DNA of 64,000 bases from Colwellia sp. Arc7-635 (GCF_003971255.1 NZ_CP034660.1:3596001-3660000); one strand, 5' to 3'; positions 47,129 to 58,044 are shown, counted from the first letter of the stretch. The notes: generated from the letters alone by a model not told the origin. Translations and numbers: made by a program.

Positions 47129-47986
47129 TTATGGTGCTGGGCTATCTTGTCCCATAAACTTAGCAAGCATACGAGCTAAAGTGCTACGCATTTCACGGCG
47201 ATCAACAATTAAATCAATCGCGCCTTTTTCTTTCAAAAACTCACTGCGCTGAAAGCCTTCAGGAAGTTTTTCACGTACTGTTTGCTCAATAACACGAGGA
47301 CCCGCAAAGCCAATTAATGCTTTAGGTTCAGCGACGTTAATATCACCTAACATCGCTAAACTTGCTGAAACACCACCCATAGTAGGATCCGTTAGCACAG
47401 ATACATAAGGTAGGCCTTTTTCACTCATTTTCGCCAACGCTGCACTCGTTTTTGCCATCTGCATTAAAGAAAATAATGCTTCTTGCATACGTGCGCCACC
47501 ACTGGCAGAAAAACAAACGAAAGGTACGTTATGCTCTAAACAGTATTCAACACCTTTAACAAAACGAGCACCAACAACTGACGCCATAGAACCACCTAAA
47601 AAGGCAAATTCAAAAGCAGCAACCACAATAGGTTGGCCGTGAAGCTCACCTTTCATAACGACTAGGGCATCTTTTTCACCGGTATTTTTTTGTGCTGCTG
47701 AAATGCGATCTTTGTAACGTTTTGAGTCTTTAAACTTCAAGATATCTTGTGCTTCAAACTCTTCACCTAGTTCAACGCGCTCGCCTTGATCAAGGAAGCC
47801 ATCAATACGTTTACGCGCAGAGATCCGCATATGATGATCACATTTTGGGCAAACCGACATCTGTCGTTCTAACTCAACTTTATATAGAACCGCGTTACAG
47901 CTAGTACACTTACTCCAAACACCTTCTGGAATATTTCGTTTTTGTGTCGACTTTGCTTTTGGGAGAATTTTTTCAATCCAGCTCAT
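47129..47986 (-). CDS. accD: Acetyl-CoA carboxylase carboxyltransferase subunit beta
   Basis: With AccA it transfers carboxyl from biotin to acetyl-CoA in fatty acid synthesis. The N-terminal four-Cys zinc finger is present ([10 protein letters not shown] and CPKCDHHMR), followed by the carboxyltransferase core ([22 protein letters not shown]). The start [10 protein letters not shown] (47986) matches the family, giving 285 residues; 48037 is an extension without homology. It lies between truA and folC. Confidence 0.96.
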   Translation of the reverse strand: MSWIEKILPKAKSTQKRNIPEGVWSKCTSCNAVLYKVELERQMSVCPKCDHHMRISARKRIDGFLDQGERVELGEEFEAQDILKFKDSKRYKDRISAAQKNTGEKDALVVMKGELHGQPIVVAAFEFAFLGGSMASVVGARFVKGVEYCLEHNVPFVCFSASGGARMQEALFSLMQMAKTSAALAKMSEKGLPYVSVLTDPTMGGVSASLAMLGDINVAEPKALIGFAGPRVIEQTVREKLPEGFQRSEFLKEKGAIDLIVDRREMRSTLARMLAKFMGQDSPAP

Positions 47987-48144
47987 AATATATTTTTTGC
48001 CTATGCACGAGAAATCTAATAATTGTTTAAAATACAACCACTAAATATAAAAAATTTGCTAATTACACATATAACGTTGAATTAGACCATAGAACACCTA
48101 CACAATTATAGGAAAAACTGGTCTGTTCTCTTTCTTATTACTGA

Positions 48145-48927
48145 TTATAATAGAAACAATGGTCCAGGATTACGCTTTGGAATACCAAACTCTTCAGGAT
48201 AATCAACATCAACAAAGTATAAACCAGCAGATGGTGCAGTAATACCTGCAACACAACGATTTTTAGCTTCTAAGACTTCTTTGAGCCAACTAACCGGCTT
48301 TAGTTCCTGTCCAACTTTCATTAAGCTACCGGCAATATTTCTCACCATATGATGAAGAAAAGCATTGCCTTTAACATCAATGATAACAAACTCACCTTGG
48401 CGAGAAACGTTGCAATGATACAAAGTGCGTATCGGAGAGTTTGACTGACAATGCACAGTTCTAAACGAAGTAAAGTCGTGGCGACCGATTAAATATTGCG
48501 CCGCTTGATGCATTAAATTTTCATTGAGCGGGTAATGACAAAAGCTAATACCTGAGCTTAAAATTGCCGAACGTAGACGGCTATTGTTAATAATATAGCG
48601 ATATTGTCGTGCCGTTGCGCTAAAGCGAGCGTGAAAGTCTTCTTTGACTTCTCTCACCCAAGATACGGCAATATCTTTCGGTAAATTAGTATTTACACCG
48701 AGTGTCCATGCTACATCTTTGCGTATTTTATCAGTCTCAAAATGAACAACCTGATTGGTCGCATTAACGCCGGTATCTGTTCTACCTGCGCAAACTACTT
48801 CAATAGGTTCGTTAGCTATTTTTGATAGCGCTTTTTCTAACGACTCTTGTACACTGATAACATTTTTCTGTCTTTGCCAACCGTAGTAATTACTACCGTC
48901 GTATTCTATGCCTAATGCGTAACGCAT
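48145..48927 (-). CDS. truA: tRNA pseudouridine(38-40) synthase TruA
   Basis: TruA isomerises uridines 38-40 in the anticodon stem-loop. The start [20 protein letters not shown] (48927) is preceded by GGAG and is typical of the family, giving 260 residues; a further upstream GTG is less likely. The catalytic Asp51 lies in [12 protein letters not shown]. It follows fimV on the same strand, as in E. coli and Vibrio. Confidence 0.96.
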   Translation of the reverse strand: MRYALGIEYDGSNYYGWQRQKNVISVQESLEKALSKIANEPIEVVCAGRTDTGVNATNQVVHFETDKIRKDVAWTLGVNTNLPKDIAVSWVREVKEDFHARFSATARQYRYIINNSRLRSAILSSGISFCHYPLNENLMHQAAQYLIGRHDFTSFRTVHCQSNSPIRTLYHCNVSRQGEFVIIDVKGNAFLHHMVRNIAGSLMKVGQELKPVSWLKEVLEAKNRCVAGITAPSAGLYFVDVDYPEEFGIPKRNPGPLFLL

Positions 48928-49073
48928 TTTATTCTCCACTGCTTAGGAGTGTGCATTATCTATTATTTTAGTTATTTTTGCCATCTGACGTGTAAACAAT
49001 ATGTAGAATTTGTCAGCTTCAGTTGTAAAGAAAGACCGCCATTGGCCGCCTTTCTTTATCAAAAATCACCTTA

Positions 49074-52000
49074 CTAATTTAAATTATCTAATAATTGTTT
49101 TGCGTCAAATTGTTGCTGAGCATCGCCCTGTTTAACGACATCAAGTAAGATAACTTCAGCATTTTCATTGTCACCAATTTCAATATAAACCTTAGCTAAA
49201 TCTAATTTTGCCGCTATACCGTTGTCATCATCATCGATATCATCTTCGGTGATATTCCCCGAAAATTCTGGGAATTCTCCAAGACCAACATCAATATTCA
49301 TTTTTTCGTATGGCTCGATAGGCTTGCCATCGAGTAAACTGTCAGACAGTAATGAATCGACAGAGATGAAGTCTTCTTCTGGCTCTTCAGCCACTAAATT
49401 ATCTTCATCTAATGGCTTTTCGTCATCGACAACCTCTAGGTCAAAGTCATCGCCTATTTCAAAGTTTTCGTCCAGTGCAAACTCATCGCTATTGGATGCA
49501 CTGCTCTCTTCTTCAATATTGGCTAATAAGTCATCAAAATCTAAATTATCAAGTTCTTTCATGCCACTAACTTCTTCAGCGTTACTCTTGGTATCGCTTT
49601 TGATGTTGTTATGCATACTGTCATAACGATCTTCAGCTAATAGATCTGCGAGTACATTGCTGTCAGTAAAGTCAGGTGATAACTCCATCATAGAGTCGCC
49701 TTCTTTCTCTTCACTTAATAACTGAGCAAGTGTAGATTCATCAAAGTCATTAGATAGCTCATGCATTGTTTCATCATCAACAAACGCGGCAGTACTATCG
49801 TCTGATTGCCCATCTGTAGTCACTGTATCTAATTCAGTATCCGATAGAGCAGCATCTGACAATTCAGTATCGAGCAGGTCATCACCAATATCCAATAGCT
49901 CATCATCAGACATCTCTTGTGGTTCATTGACTTCATCAATCAGTGCATCAAGATCAAAATCATCAGAAATTTCTTCGTTATCGTCTGCTAAATTTTCACT
50001 GCTATTTTCTTTACTGTTATCAACTTCAGTAGCAGACTCTGATTCCTGTGCAAATTTCGTCCCAACCTCTTCATCAAGGTCAATAACTGGCTCAATATTT
50101 TCAGTGGACTCATTCACTTCATCAATCAGTGCATCAAGATCAAAATCATCAGAGGTATCTTCACTATCGTCTTTTAAATTTTCACTGCTATTTTCTTTAC
50201 TGTTATCAACTTCAGTAGCAGGCGCTAATTCCTGCTCAACTTCTTGTTCAATCTCTTCAAAATCAAAAGCAGGATCAGTGCTTTCTATTGGCTCGTTAAC
50301 TTCATCAATCAGTGCATCAAGATCAAAATCATCAGAGCTATCTTCATCATTACCTATTAAATTTTCACTGGTATTTTCTTTAATGTTATCAACTTCAGCA
50401 GCAGACTCTGATTCCTGCTCAACTTCTTGTTCAATCTCTTCAAAATCAAGAGCAGGCTCTTTACTTTCTATAGGCTCATTCACTTCATCAATCAGTGCAT
50501 CAATATCGAAATCATCAGAAATGTCTTCTTTATCATCTATTAAATCTTCACTGACATTTTCTTTGCTGCTGTCAACTGCCATTTCTGTTTCATCGACGGC
50601 TTCTTCTAATAAATCACTAAAATCAGCCTCTAAGAACGATTGTACATATTCGTCACTAAAGTTATTAATAAGCGCAGAATTATCGTCTTCTGTACTATCA
50701 GAAATATCATTTTCATCAGCACTCAAATCTTCATTATCTAACACTTCTGTCGACCCTGGCGTGCCCTCAATAGACGCTTCTGATGATTTGTCAGCTTCAT
50801 CATTAATTGAAGCCAATAGCGCATCAATATCATCTGGGTCTGCAACATCTACATTGTCTTCAACTAACGCTTCTTCTGGTTGATCTGCTTCGTCATTAAT
50901 TGAAGCTAATAACGCATCTATATCGTCAGGATCTGAAACATCAACATTATCTGGTACTGGTGCTTCTTCTGGTTGATCAGCTTCGTCATTAATTGAAGCT
51001 AATAACGCATCAATGTCATCTGGGTCTGCAACATCTACATTGTCTTCAACTAACGCTTCTTCTGGTTGATCAGCTTCGTCATTAATTGAAGCTAATAACG
51101 CATCTATATCGTCAGGATCTGAAACATCAATATTATCAGCTACTGACGCTTCTACTGGTTTATCTACTTCGTCATTGATAGAGTCTAATAACGCATCAAT
51201 ATCATCTGGGTCTGAGACATCTACATTGTCTGCTACTGGTGCCTCTACAGGCTTATCAGCTTCGTCATTGATAGAATCTAGTAACGCATCAATATCATCT
51301 GGATCTGAGACATCTACATTGTCTGCTACCGCCGCCTCTACAGGCTTATCATTGATGGAATCTAGTAACGCATCAATATCATCTGGGTCTGAAACATCAG
51401 CATTATCTGCTACCGCCTCTGCAGGCTTATCATTGATAGAATCTAGTAACACATCAATATCATCTGGATCTGAGACATCTACATTGTCTGCTACCGCCGC
51501 CTCTACAGGCTTATCATTGATGGAATCTAGTAACGCATCAATATCATCTGGATCTGAAACATCAGCATTATCTGCTACCGCCGCCTCTGCAGGCTTATCA
51601 TTGATGGAATCTAGTAACGCATCAATATCATTTGGGTCTGAAACATCAGCATTATCTGCTACCGCCTCTGCAGGCTTATCATTGATGGAATCTAGTAACG
51701 CATCAATATCATCTGGATCTGAAACATCAGCATTATCTGCTACCGCCTCTGCAGGCTTATCATTGATGGAATCTAGTAACGCATCAATATCATCTGGATC
51801 TGAAACATCAGCATTATCTGCTACCGCCGCCTCTGCAGGCTTATCATTGATGGAATCTAGTAACGCATCAATATCATCTGGATCTGAAACATCAGCATTA
51901 TCTGCTACCGCCGCCTCTGCAGGCTTATCATTGATGGAATCTAGTAACGCATCAATATCATCTGGATCTGAAACATCAGCATTATCGGTTACTGGCGCCT

Positions 52001-53504
52001 GTGCTGGTATCTCATCTTCATCAGATGCATCCAACAAGGCATTAATATCATCGGCGTCGTTAATCACTTCGCCAGAAGATGCAGAATCACTGTCAGACAT
52101 TTCACTTAGTAAGCTATCTAACTCATTCTGGCCAACTACATCACTATCAAGTGCTTCCGATGTATCAATGTCATTATTCGAGTCTTCATCATCAATGATG
52201 AGGTCATCTTCTAAACCAGCAAATAGGGAATCTAAGTCACTTTGGTCTAGCTGTCCGCCTTCTAAAGCTTCACCTTCTTCGCTGTCGTCATCTAACGCAA
52301 TAGCGTCTAGATCGTCTTCTAAGGAAATATCTTCCAGATCATCTAAGTCATCTAGATCGTCAAGTTGAATAGACTCATCATCAAGTAATTCTTCATCAAG
52401 CGAATCTAAATCATCTCCAAATAAGTCATCATGTTCTTCATCATTTTCAGATAAATCTATTGATAATTCATCATCAAGTGAAAGCTCACTATCGAGTGTT
52501 AAATCATCATCTAGCGACATTTCGCTATCCAAGCTTTCAGGTTCTTCTTTTTCAATATCAACGATTTTAGCTTCTGGCTCTACATCCTTAGTCTCTTTAG
52601 TTTTAACAACCTTTACATCATCATCTTTACTTGAACGACGTCGTAATAAAATAGCGAATAGCGCCAGCACAATAATCGCTGGTAAAGTCGCCATTAAAAC
52701 AATAAACCAAGTGCTCGACATAAAGTTGTCGTCTTCAAGGTCTGCTTTTTGTTTTTCCAGTAGCAAAGATTGCTCTCGAGCTTCAGCTTTTGCTAATAAT
52801 GCTTGTTGCAGAGCGATCATATCGTCCATCTGCACTTTAATCTCTTTGCTTTTCGCCACTTCGTTTTGCATGGTCCCCAGTTGATCATTAAAACTTGTTA
52901 GGCGATCACGTAGCGTTTCATTTTCTTTTAATAAACTTTGTAAACCATCGATAGAGTCCAAAACATCATTTTGAATCGTCGCTAAACGTTGTTGTTGTGT
53001 ATCATCAATGGCTTTTAATTGAACGTTGATTTCTGATTTTGCTGCGTCTAAATCTTTTTTATTAACGGAGGCTTCTTCTGGTGGTATCACTTTTTTAGCG
53101 ACAACTTTGACCACCTTCTTTTGCCAAGCTTTATCATCACTACGTGATTTTTGTTGTGCATTGCTAGTGCTAATAGCTCTCATAACATCAATTGGCGGAA
53201 TTTTTAAATATTGACCACTGATCATGTGGTTTAAATTGTTATCTTTGAAAGAGCCGGGGTTATTCTCGTACAGCGCTTGCATGACTTGGTAAACAGATAA
53301 ACGAGGATCAGGGCGTACTTTTAGCGCGATATTCCATAAGGTATCTCTGCCAACAATGGGGCCATAGCGATCGTAAGGAAAGGCATCTGTCGATTTTGGC
53401 CCTCGAATACGTATACCACTCTCTTCAGCGGAAATAGGTAGACTAAAGCAACTAATGCTAATAAAAAGTATCTGCCATAGGCACAGATGTAAAAATTTTT
53501 GCAT
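49074..53504 (-). CDS. fimV: FimV/HubP-type polar hub protein with acidic repeats
   Basis: A 1476-residue inner-membrane protein. It has a signal peptide (residues 1-26), a LysM-like peptidoglycan-binding segment (about 47-105), a periplasmic coiled coil (about 150-250), one transmembrane helix (about 264-287) followed by RRR, and then over 1100 cytosolic residues. These are strongly acidic and include 14 near-identical repeats built on DVSDPDDIDALLDSIND. Four larger repeats with DDFDLDALIDEVNEP follow. The end has the FimV C-terminal TPR-like domain (IAAKLDLAKVYIEIGDNENAEVIL). FimV/HubP places chemotaxis, type IV pilus and chromosome proteins at the pole. It lies between asd and truA as usual. 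Confidence 0.93.
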   Translation of the reverse strand: MQKFLHLCLWQILFISISCFSLPISAEESGIRIRGPKSTDAFPYDRYGPIVGRDTLWNIALKVRPDPRLSVYQVMQALYENNPGSFKDNNLNHMISGQYLKIPPIDVMRAISTSNAQQKSRSDDKAWQKKVVKVVAKKVIPPEEASVNKKDLDAAKSEINVQLKAIDDTQQQRLATIQNDVLDSIDGLQSLLKENETLRDRLTSFNDQLGTMQNEVAKSKEIKVQMDDMIALQQALLAKAEAREQSLLLEKQKADLEDDNFMSSTWFIVLMATLPAIIVLALFAILLRRRSSKDDDVKVVKTKETKDVEPEAKIVDIEKEEPESLDSEMSLDDDLTLDSELSLDDELSIDLSENDEEHDDLFGDDLDSLDEELLDDESIQLDDLDDLDDLEDISLEDDLDAIALDDDSEEGEALEGGQLDQSDLDSLFAGLEDDLIIDDEDSNNDIDTSEALDSDVVGQNELDSLLSEMSDSDSASSGEVINDADDINALLDASDEDEIPAQAPVTDNADVSDPDDIDALLDSINDKPAEAAVADNADVSDPDDIDALLDSINDKPAEAAVADNADVSDPDDIDALLDSINDKPAEAVADNADVSDPDDIDALLDSINDKPAEAVADNADVSDPNDIDALLDSINDKPAEAAVADNADVSDPDDIDALLDSINDKPVEAAVADNVDVSDPDDIDVLLDSINDKPAEAVADNADVSDPDDIDALLDSINDKPVEAAVADNVDVSDPDDIDALLDSINDEADKPVEAPVADNVDVSDPDDIDALLDSINDEVDKPVEASVADNIDVSDPDDIDALLASINDEADQPEEALVEDNVDVADPDDIDALLASINDEADQPEEAPVPDNVDVSDPDDIDALLASINDEADQPEEALVEDNVDVADPDDIDALLASINDEADKSSEASIEGTPGSTEVLDNEDLSADENDISDSTEDDNSALINNFSDEYVQSFLEADFSDLLEEAVDETEMAVDSSKENVSEDLIDDKEDISDDFDIDALIDEVNEPIESKEPALDFEEIEQEVEQESESAAEVDNIKENTSENLIGNDEDSSDDFDLDALIDEVNEPIESTDPAFDFEEIEQEVEQELAPATEVDNSKENSSENLKDDSEDTSDDFDLDALIDEVNESTENIEPVIDLDEEVGTKFAQESESATEVDNSKENSSENLADDNEEISDDFDLDALIDEVNEPQEMSDDELLDIGDDLLDTELSDAALSDTELDTVTTDGQSDDSTAAFVDDETMHELSNDFDESTLAQLLSEEKEGDSMMELSPDFTDSNVLADLLAEDRYDSMHNNIKSDTKSNAEEVSGMKELDNLDFDDLLANIEEESSASNSDEFALDENFEIGDDFDLEVVDDEKPLDEDNLVAEEPEEDFISVDSLLSDSLLDGKPIEPYEKMNIDVGLGEFPEFSGNITEDDIDDDDNGIAAKLDLAKVYIEIGDNENAEVILLDVVKQGDAQQQFDAKQLLDNLN
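49915..50575 (-). repeat. Four tandem repeats of about 63-66 residues in fimV
   Basis: Each copy reads roughly KEN-x-SE-x-L, then SDDFDLDALIDEVNEP, with a linker rich in Glu. The DNA copies are diverged, so this array is older than the shorter repeats beside it. Confidence 0.75.
50775..51986 (-). repeat. Array of 14 repeats (27-31 codons) in fimV
   Basis: Units are 81-93 bp. The eight at the N-terminal side (higher coordinates) are nearly identical in DNA and lack the EAD insertion. The six at the C-terminal side carry DEADKP or DEADQP and are more diverged. Unit lengths are all multiples of three, so copy-number change keeps the frame. Confidence 0.88.
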
Positions 53505-53873
53505 TAAAATTTCCTATTTATAATGATTATTCGCCAATACATTGACGGGGCCAAGTCAGGAGATTGTAAAGCAAATATTATTCCAATTATTGATAATTGC
53601 TTTAAGCACTTGGCTAAATATGTTCTAATTTTTCACTATGTTATCAAATTAACGCTGCAATACTTATCTTATCGTTAATTTAACTGCCAATAAATTATAC
53701 CAAACAGTATTATTCTCATCTTCAAGTAGTAAAAAATAAAGTGGGACGTATCACTCAAGCGCATTTACTAGTGAGCAGCCAGTTAACAATTGCCCAATAG
53801 CACTTACAGAGTTATGAATAATGACTTAATACCTCGATATTTAGTATAAAGAAATCTAATTGACATAAAAACA
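53505..53873. other. Intergenic region upstream of fimV
   Basis: No gene recognised. It should contain the fimV promoter. No conserved operator was seen. Confidence 0.35.
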
Positions 53874-53905
53874 AAAAACCCGTCGTTTATTATAACGACG
53901 GGTTT
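53874..53905 (-). terminator. Terminator of asd
   Basis: AAAACCCGTCGTT-ATAATA-AACGACGGGTTTTTTG on the minus strand, a ten-base stem and T run 36 bases after the asd stop. Confidence 0.92.
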
Positions 53906-53941
53906 TCATTTTTCTTTAATAAATCTACAACTTAACGAGAA

Positions 53942-54967
53942 TTAATACTCGCCAAGGTGATCTTTAATCAATAATTCAGCAATTTGAACACTATTGGTTG
54001 CAGCGCCTTTGCGTACGTTATCTGCCACAATCCACATGTTAATACCGCAGTTATGGCTAATGTCTTCGCGAATACGTCCAACAAATGTTTCATCTTTACC
54101 ACTGGCATCACTAATTTGTGTAGGGAAGTCTTCATCATTATGACAAACCACAATACCTGGTGCTTTGCTCAATAACTCTTTCACTTCTTCAGCAGAAATT
54201 GGTGAGTTAGTTTCAATGTGTAATGATTCACCGTGACCAAAAAATACTGGAACTCGAACTGCTGTCGGATTGACCAATACCGTGTCGTCACCTAAAATCT
54301 TCTGTGTTTCCCAAACCATCTTCATTTCTTCTTTGGTATAACCATTTTCAAGAAATACATCAATTTGCGGAATAACATTAAAAGCAATTTGACGAGGAAA
54401 GTTTTTAGACTCTACCGGTTTGCCACATAATAAATCTGCTGTTTGTTTTGCAAGTTCGTCCATAGCCGCTTTACCGCCGCCAGAAACTGATTGATAAGTG
54501 CTAACATTAACGCGTGCAATTCCCACCGCATCATAAATCGGCTTTAACGCTACCATCATTTGGATGGTTGAACAGTTTGGGTTCGCAATAATATTACGAT
54601 TACGGTATTCCGCTAACGCTTGTGGGTTAACTTCTGGTACCACTAATGGAATATCCGCGTCATAGCGAAACTCAGAAGTATTATCGATAACGATACAGCC
54701 CGCATCAGCAGCAATGGGAGCGTATTTCGCTGAAATTTCGCCACCCGCTGAAAAGAAACCAATTTGCGCTTGGCTCCAATCGAAGTTATCAGCATCTAAT
54801 ACTTCAATACTTTCCCCATTAAACTCAACAAATTCACCAGCAGAACGAGCGCTCGCCAATGGATATAATTTATTAATAGGAAAATCACGTTGTTCTAGTA
54901 TTTCAATAATTGTTTTACCAACTAAACCTGTTGCACCTAGTACGCAAACATCAAATTTCTGTGCCAT
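53942..54967 (-). CDS. asd: Aspartate-semialdehyde dehydrogenase
   Basis: Reduces aspartyl phosphate to aspartate semialdehyde for lysine, methionine, threonine and diaminopimelate. NADP-binding GATGLVGKTI and catalytic Cys132 (ANPNCSTIQ) are intact, so it is an active Asd rather than the Cys-less Usg paralogue found at this place in some species. The start at 54967 (341 residues) has AGAGAGGA before it; the frame extends to 55021 but would overlap pdxB. It follows pdxB by 13 bases. Confidence 0.95.
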   Translation of the reverse strand: MAQKFDVCVLGATGLVGKTIIEILEQRDFPINKLYPLASARSAGEFVEFNGESIEVLDADNFDWSQAQIGFFSAGGEISAKYAPIAADAGCIVIDNTSEFRYDADIPLVVPEVNPQALAEYRNRNIIANPNCSTIQMMVALKPIYDAVGIARVNVSTYQSVSGGGKAAMDELAKQTADLLCGKPVESKNFPRQIAFNVIPQIDVFLENGYTKEEMKMVWETQKILGDDTVLVNPTAVRVPVFFGHGESLHIETNSPISAEEVKELLSKAPGIVVCHNDEDFPTQISDASGKDETFVGRIREDISHNCGINMWIVADNVRKGAATNSVQIAELLIKDHLGEY

Positions 54968-54980
54968 GATCCTCTCTCTT

Positions 54981-56108
54981 TTATCCAGTTTTTTTATTAA
55001 AGCCAAGCTGATGTGGCACATCTAAGCTCAACGCGTTATCCAAGTTGACGGTTACTGACGAAAACTCCCGGCGAGTCGGGTAAGTTTTACGAATATGGTC
55101 AAATCCTTGGATACTAATTTGTTGACGAAAAATTGCATCGTCACGTCTGACATCGTATACCATTTTTACTAGCTGGTTTAACAGTATTTCATCAAATGCT
55201 TGTTTAATTTTAATCGAACTAATCGCAGGTATCGGTAAAAAGTCTGTAAGCTGCTTATTAGGTGCAATATCAAGCTGTTTGCATAATGCCCGATACAGCA
55301 TTTCGGTGCCACGAGCTTTTCCTTCTAAGCTATAACCAGCAATGTGTGCTGTAGCTATTTCACAATGCTCGATTAGCGCCATAAGAATATTAGGCTCTGC
55401 TTCCCAAACATCGAGCACCAACTTTATTGGATGCCCTGCTTGTTTCATGTTGAGCAAGGCTTGATTATCGATGACCTCACCTCGACAGGCGTTAATCAGT
55501 ATTTGATCATCACGTAATTGCTTTAAGCGTACCGCATCTAGCAAATGGTAGGTCGGATGTTGCCCTGTGCGTGTTAGCGGCACATGCAGCGAAACAACAT
55601 CACAATTTAAAGCTTCTTCAAGGGAAGCAAAAGAACGCTTATCGACAGAATTTTCGGCCAATATGGGGTCACATAAGACATGGTTAATATTTAACGCGGT
55701 TAGCTTCTCACTTAACCTTGACCCCGTATTACCGGCGCCAACAATACCAACAGTTAATTCAGACAATGACAATAAATAACGTTCAGCTAGAATGACCATC
55801 GCACTAAGCACATATTCAGCAACTGACACCGCATTACAACCGGGAGCAGAATGAAAGTTAACCTTACGATCCGCCAAATAGTTTTGATCTATATGATCCA
55901 CACCAATCGTAGCGGTGCCAACAAAGCTTAAGCGTTTATTTTTCTGGAGCAGACTTTCATTTACTTTGGTAATTGAACGTACCAATAGCACATCAGCATC
56001 ACTAACATCTTGTGCTGATAAAGTGCGGCCAGAAAAGGCAGTTAGTACACCTAAGTCTGCAAAGAATTCTGCCGCAAAAGGCATATTTTCATCATAAAAA
56101 ATATTCAT
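54981..56108 (-). CDS. pdxB: Erythronate-4-phosphate dehydrogenase PdxB
   Basis: Second step of the DXP-independent pyridoxal phosphate pathway. The 375 residues match the family (378 in E. coli). The N-terminus MNIFYDENMPFA, NAD-binding GIVGAGNTGSRLSEKL and a C-terminal dimerisation domain unique to PdxB are present. It is the first gene of the pdxB-asd unit. Confidence 0.96.
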   Translation of the reverse strand: MNIFYDENMPFAAEFFADLGVLTAFSGRTLSAQDVSDADVLLVRSITKVNESLLQKNKRLSFVGTATIGVDHIDQNYLADRKVNFHSAPGCNAVSVAEYVLSAMVILAERYLLSLSELTVGIVGAGNTGSRLSEKLTALNINHVLCDPILAENSVDKRSFASLEEALNCDVVSLHVPLTRTGQHPTYHLLDAVRLKQLRDDQILINACRGEVIDNQALLNMKQAGHPIKLVLDVWEAEPNILMALIEHCEIATAHIAGYSLEGKARGTEMLYRALCKQLDIAPNKQLTDFLPIPAISSIKIKQAFDEILLNQLVKMVYDVRRDDAIFRQQISIQGFDHIRKTYPTRREFSSVTVNLDNALSLDVPHQLGFNKKTG

Positions 56109-56210
56109 TTCATGTATCCAGTCATGTTATCTGTAATTTTTCTGGCCGTTACTTTCTAACAAAGTTTTATAACAATACTTTTAACAAACTCGTCAGATTA
56201 AGCTTTGGCT

Positions 56211-56561
56211 TTAAGCGTTTACCGTCACTTGCTTAACATAACTGTCTTTCTCAATATTAGTCACTTCAACAGTCACAACCGCGTTCTCAATCCCTAAACG
56301 CTCAAGCTGGTTGCTAACACTTTCACTTAGGCTTTTACGTTGCGATAAATCACGTCCTGATAATATTTTCATATTGACGTGGAGAAAAACTTGCTCAGCA
56401 CCCGGGAGGTAAAAATCATCATAAGCGCATGCGCGTACTTTTATATCAGAGGCAGTAAAAAGTTCGCTTTGGTTTGCACCTTTATAAACTGCGTGCATTA
56501 GCTGTTCAACAGGTAGGCTTTCAGTAATTTTTGCAGAATATTCAATAATACAATGAGGCAT
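56211..56561 (-). CDS. 5-carboxymethyl-2-hydroxymuconate isomerase-like tautomerase
   Basis: A 116-residue protein of the CHMI branch of the tautomerase superfamily. Pro2, the catalytic base, follows the initiator Met (MPHCIIEYSAKI), and GAEQVFLHVNMKILSGRDLSQRKSLSE matches the fold. In E. coli C/W strains HpaF works in homoprotocatechuate breakdown, but no other hpa gene is here. The true substrate may differ. It lies alone between fabB and pdxB. Confidence 0.83.
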   Translation of the reverse strand: MPHCIIEYSAKITESLPVEQLMHAVYKGANQSELFTASDIKVRACAYDDFYLPGAEQVFLHVNMKILSGRDLSQRKSLSESVSNQLERLGIENAVVTVEVTNIEKDSYVKQVTVNA

Positions 56562-56674
56562 AATAAGTCATACATAATCATAAAAAGATAAGGCGCTTAT
56601 TGTAGCTAAATTTACGATGAAAAACACCGAACAATTCATATCTACTCGATTATTATTTGTGACTTTTTAAGCAC

Positions 56675-56704
56675 AAAAAAACCGCTAAAGTATTAGCGGT
56701 TTTT
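56675..56704 (-). terminator. Terminator of fabB
   Basis: ACCGCTAA-TACT-TTAGCGGT followed by a T run on the minus strand, about 60 bases after the fabB stop. A runs on the other side make it usable in both directions. Confidence 0.9.
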
Positions 56705-56762
56705 AATTTACTTTGACACTATCTCAAGTCAATCTCGAGATAGTTTCAAATCAACAGCAAGA

Positions 56763-57974
56763 CTATTTATACTTTTGCATAACAAGTGTTGCGTTTGTGC
56801 CACCAAAACCAAAGCTGTTCGACATCACTAAATTAAGTTCCATATCGCACTTTTCGGTAACAATATCTAAGCCTTCAGCTTGTTCATCTAAAGTGTTGAT
56901 ATTAATTGAAGGGGCAACAAAGTTATTTTCCATCATCAGTAATGAGAAAATAGCTTCATGAACACCAGCAGCACCTAAAGCATGACCTGTCATTGCTTTA
57001 GTTGCACTAATAGCAGGTGAATCTTTACCAAATACCGCTTGAATAGCGCCAAGTTCTTTAACATCACCAACTGGTGTAGAAGTACCATGCGTATTCAAGT
57101 AATCAACTTTCGCATCAACACCTTGCATTGCTTGTTGCATACAACGAATAGCGCCTTCACCACTTGGTGCCACCATGTCATAACCATCAGAGGTTGCACC
57201 GTAGCCAACAATCTCAGCATAAATATGTGCGCCACGAGCTAAAGCGTGTTCTAACTCTTCAACAACAACCATACCGCCACCGCCAGAAATAACAAAACCG
57301 TCACGGTCTGCATCATAGGTACGAGAAGCAAGTTCAGGCGTGTCATTGTACTTAGAAGACAATGCGCCCATGCCATCAAACATCATAGCCAATGACCAAT
57401 GAACTTCTTCACCGCCGCCAGCAAATACCACATCTTGCTTGCCAAGTTGAATAAGCTCAGCAGCATGACCGATACAATGCGCACTTGTTGCACAAGCAGA
57501 ACTAATTGAATAGTTAACGCCTAAAATTTTAAACGGTGTTGCTAAACAAGCCGAAATGGTGCTCGACATTGTTTTTGGTACCGCATAGGGACCAACACGT
57601 TTAACGCCCTTCTCACGTAATGTGTCTGCTGACTTCACTACGTTTTCAGAAGAAGCGCCACCAGAGCCGGCAACAATACCTGTGCGGAAATTTGAAACTT
57701 GCTCAGGGGTTAACTTGGAATCTTTAATGGCTTGATCCATGGCTATATAAGCATAAGCTGACGCTTCGCCCATAAAACGTAAAGCTTTACGATCAATGTG
57801 GTCTTTCACTTCAATTTCAGGTTTACCCCAAACTTGACTACGTAAACCTTTCTCAGCAAAACTTTCAGAGCGGGTAATACCCGAACGTCCTGTTTGTAAT
57901 GACGCTAATACTTCTTCTGCATCATTACCAATACTTGATACAATACCTAATCCGGTGATAACTACACGTTTCAT
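56763..57974 (-). CDS. fabB: 3-oxoacyl-ACP synthase I FabB
   Basis: Condensing enzyme of fatty acid elongation, needed for unsaturated fatty acids. The 403 residues hold the Cys-His-His set: Cys161 ([14 protein letters not shown]), His in [11 protein letters not shown] and His in [16 protein letters not shown] FabR-type operator lies 72 bases upstream of its start. It is divergent from mnmC, as in E. coli. Confidence 0.96.
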   Translation of the reverse strand: MKRVVITGLGIVSSIGNDAEEVLASLQTGRSGITRSESFAEKGLRSQVWGKPEIEVKDHIDRKALRFMGEASAYAYIAMDQAIKDSKLTPEQVSNFRTGIVAGSGGASSENVVKSADTLREKGVKRVGPYAVPKTMSSTISACLATPFKILGVNYSISSACATSAHCIGHAAELIQLGKQDVVFAGGGEEVHWSLAMMFDGMGALSSKYNDTPELASRTYDADRDGFVISGGGGMVVVEELEHALARGAHIYAEIVGYGATSDGYDMVAPSGEGAIRCMQQAMQGVDAKVDYLNTHGTSTPVGDVKELGAIQAVFGKDSPAISATKAMTGHALGAAGVHEAIFSLLMMENNFVAPSININTLDEQAEGLDIVTEKCDMELNLVMSNSFGFGGTNATLVMQKYK

Positions 57975-58044
57975 TTAAATAACCATATTCAATTAAAAAA
58001 TCTGGGCGTATCATACATACTTTTGCCCCCTATACTGGTCTGTC

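Noticed and set aside
49927-50883. Second plus-strand open frame (318 codons) opposite fimV
   Set aside because: Same cause: low-complexity Ser-rich translation of the acidic repeats.
50775-51986. Regular direct repeats that might suggest a CRISPR array
   Set aside because: The repeats are contiguous coding units of 81-93 bp without unique spacers, and lie inside fimV.
51175-52368. Long plus-strand open frame (397 codons) of Ser/Ala-rich repeats opposite fimV
   Set aside because: It is the antisense shadow of the fimV repeats; the codon bias of Asp/Asp/Ile keeps the other strand open. No ribosome binding site and no recognisable protein.
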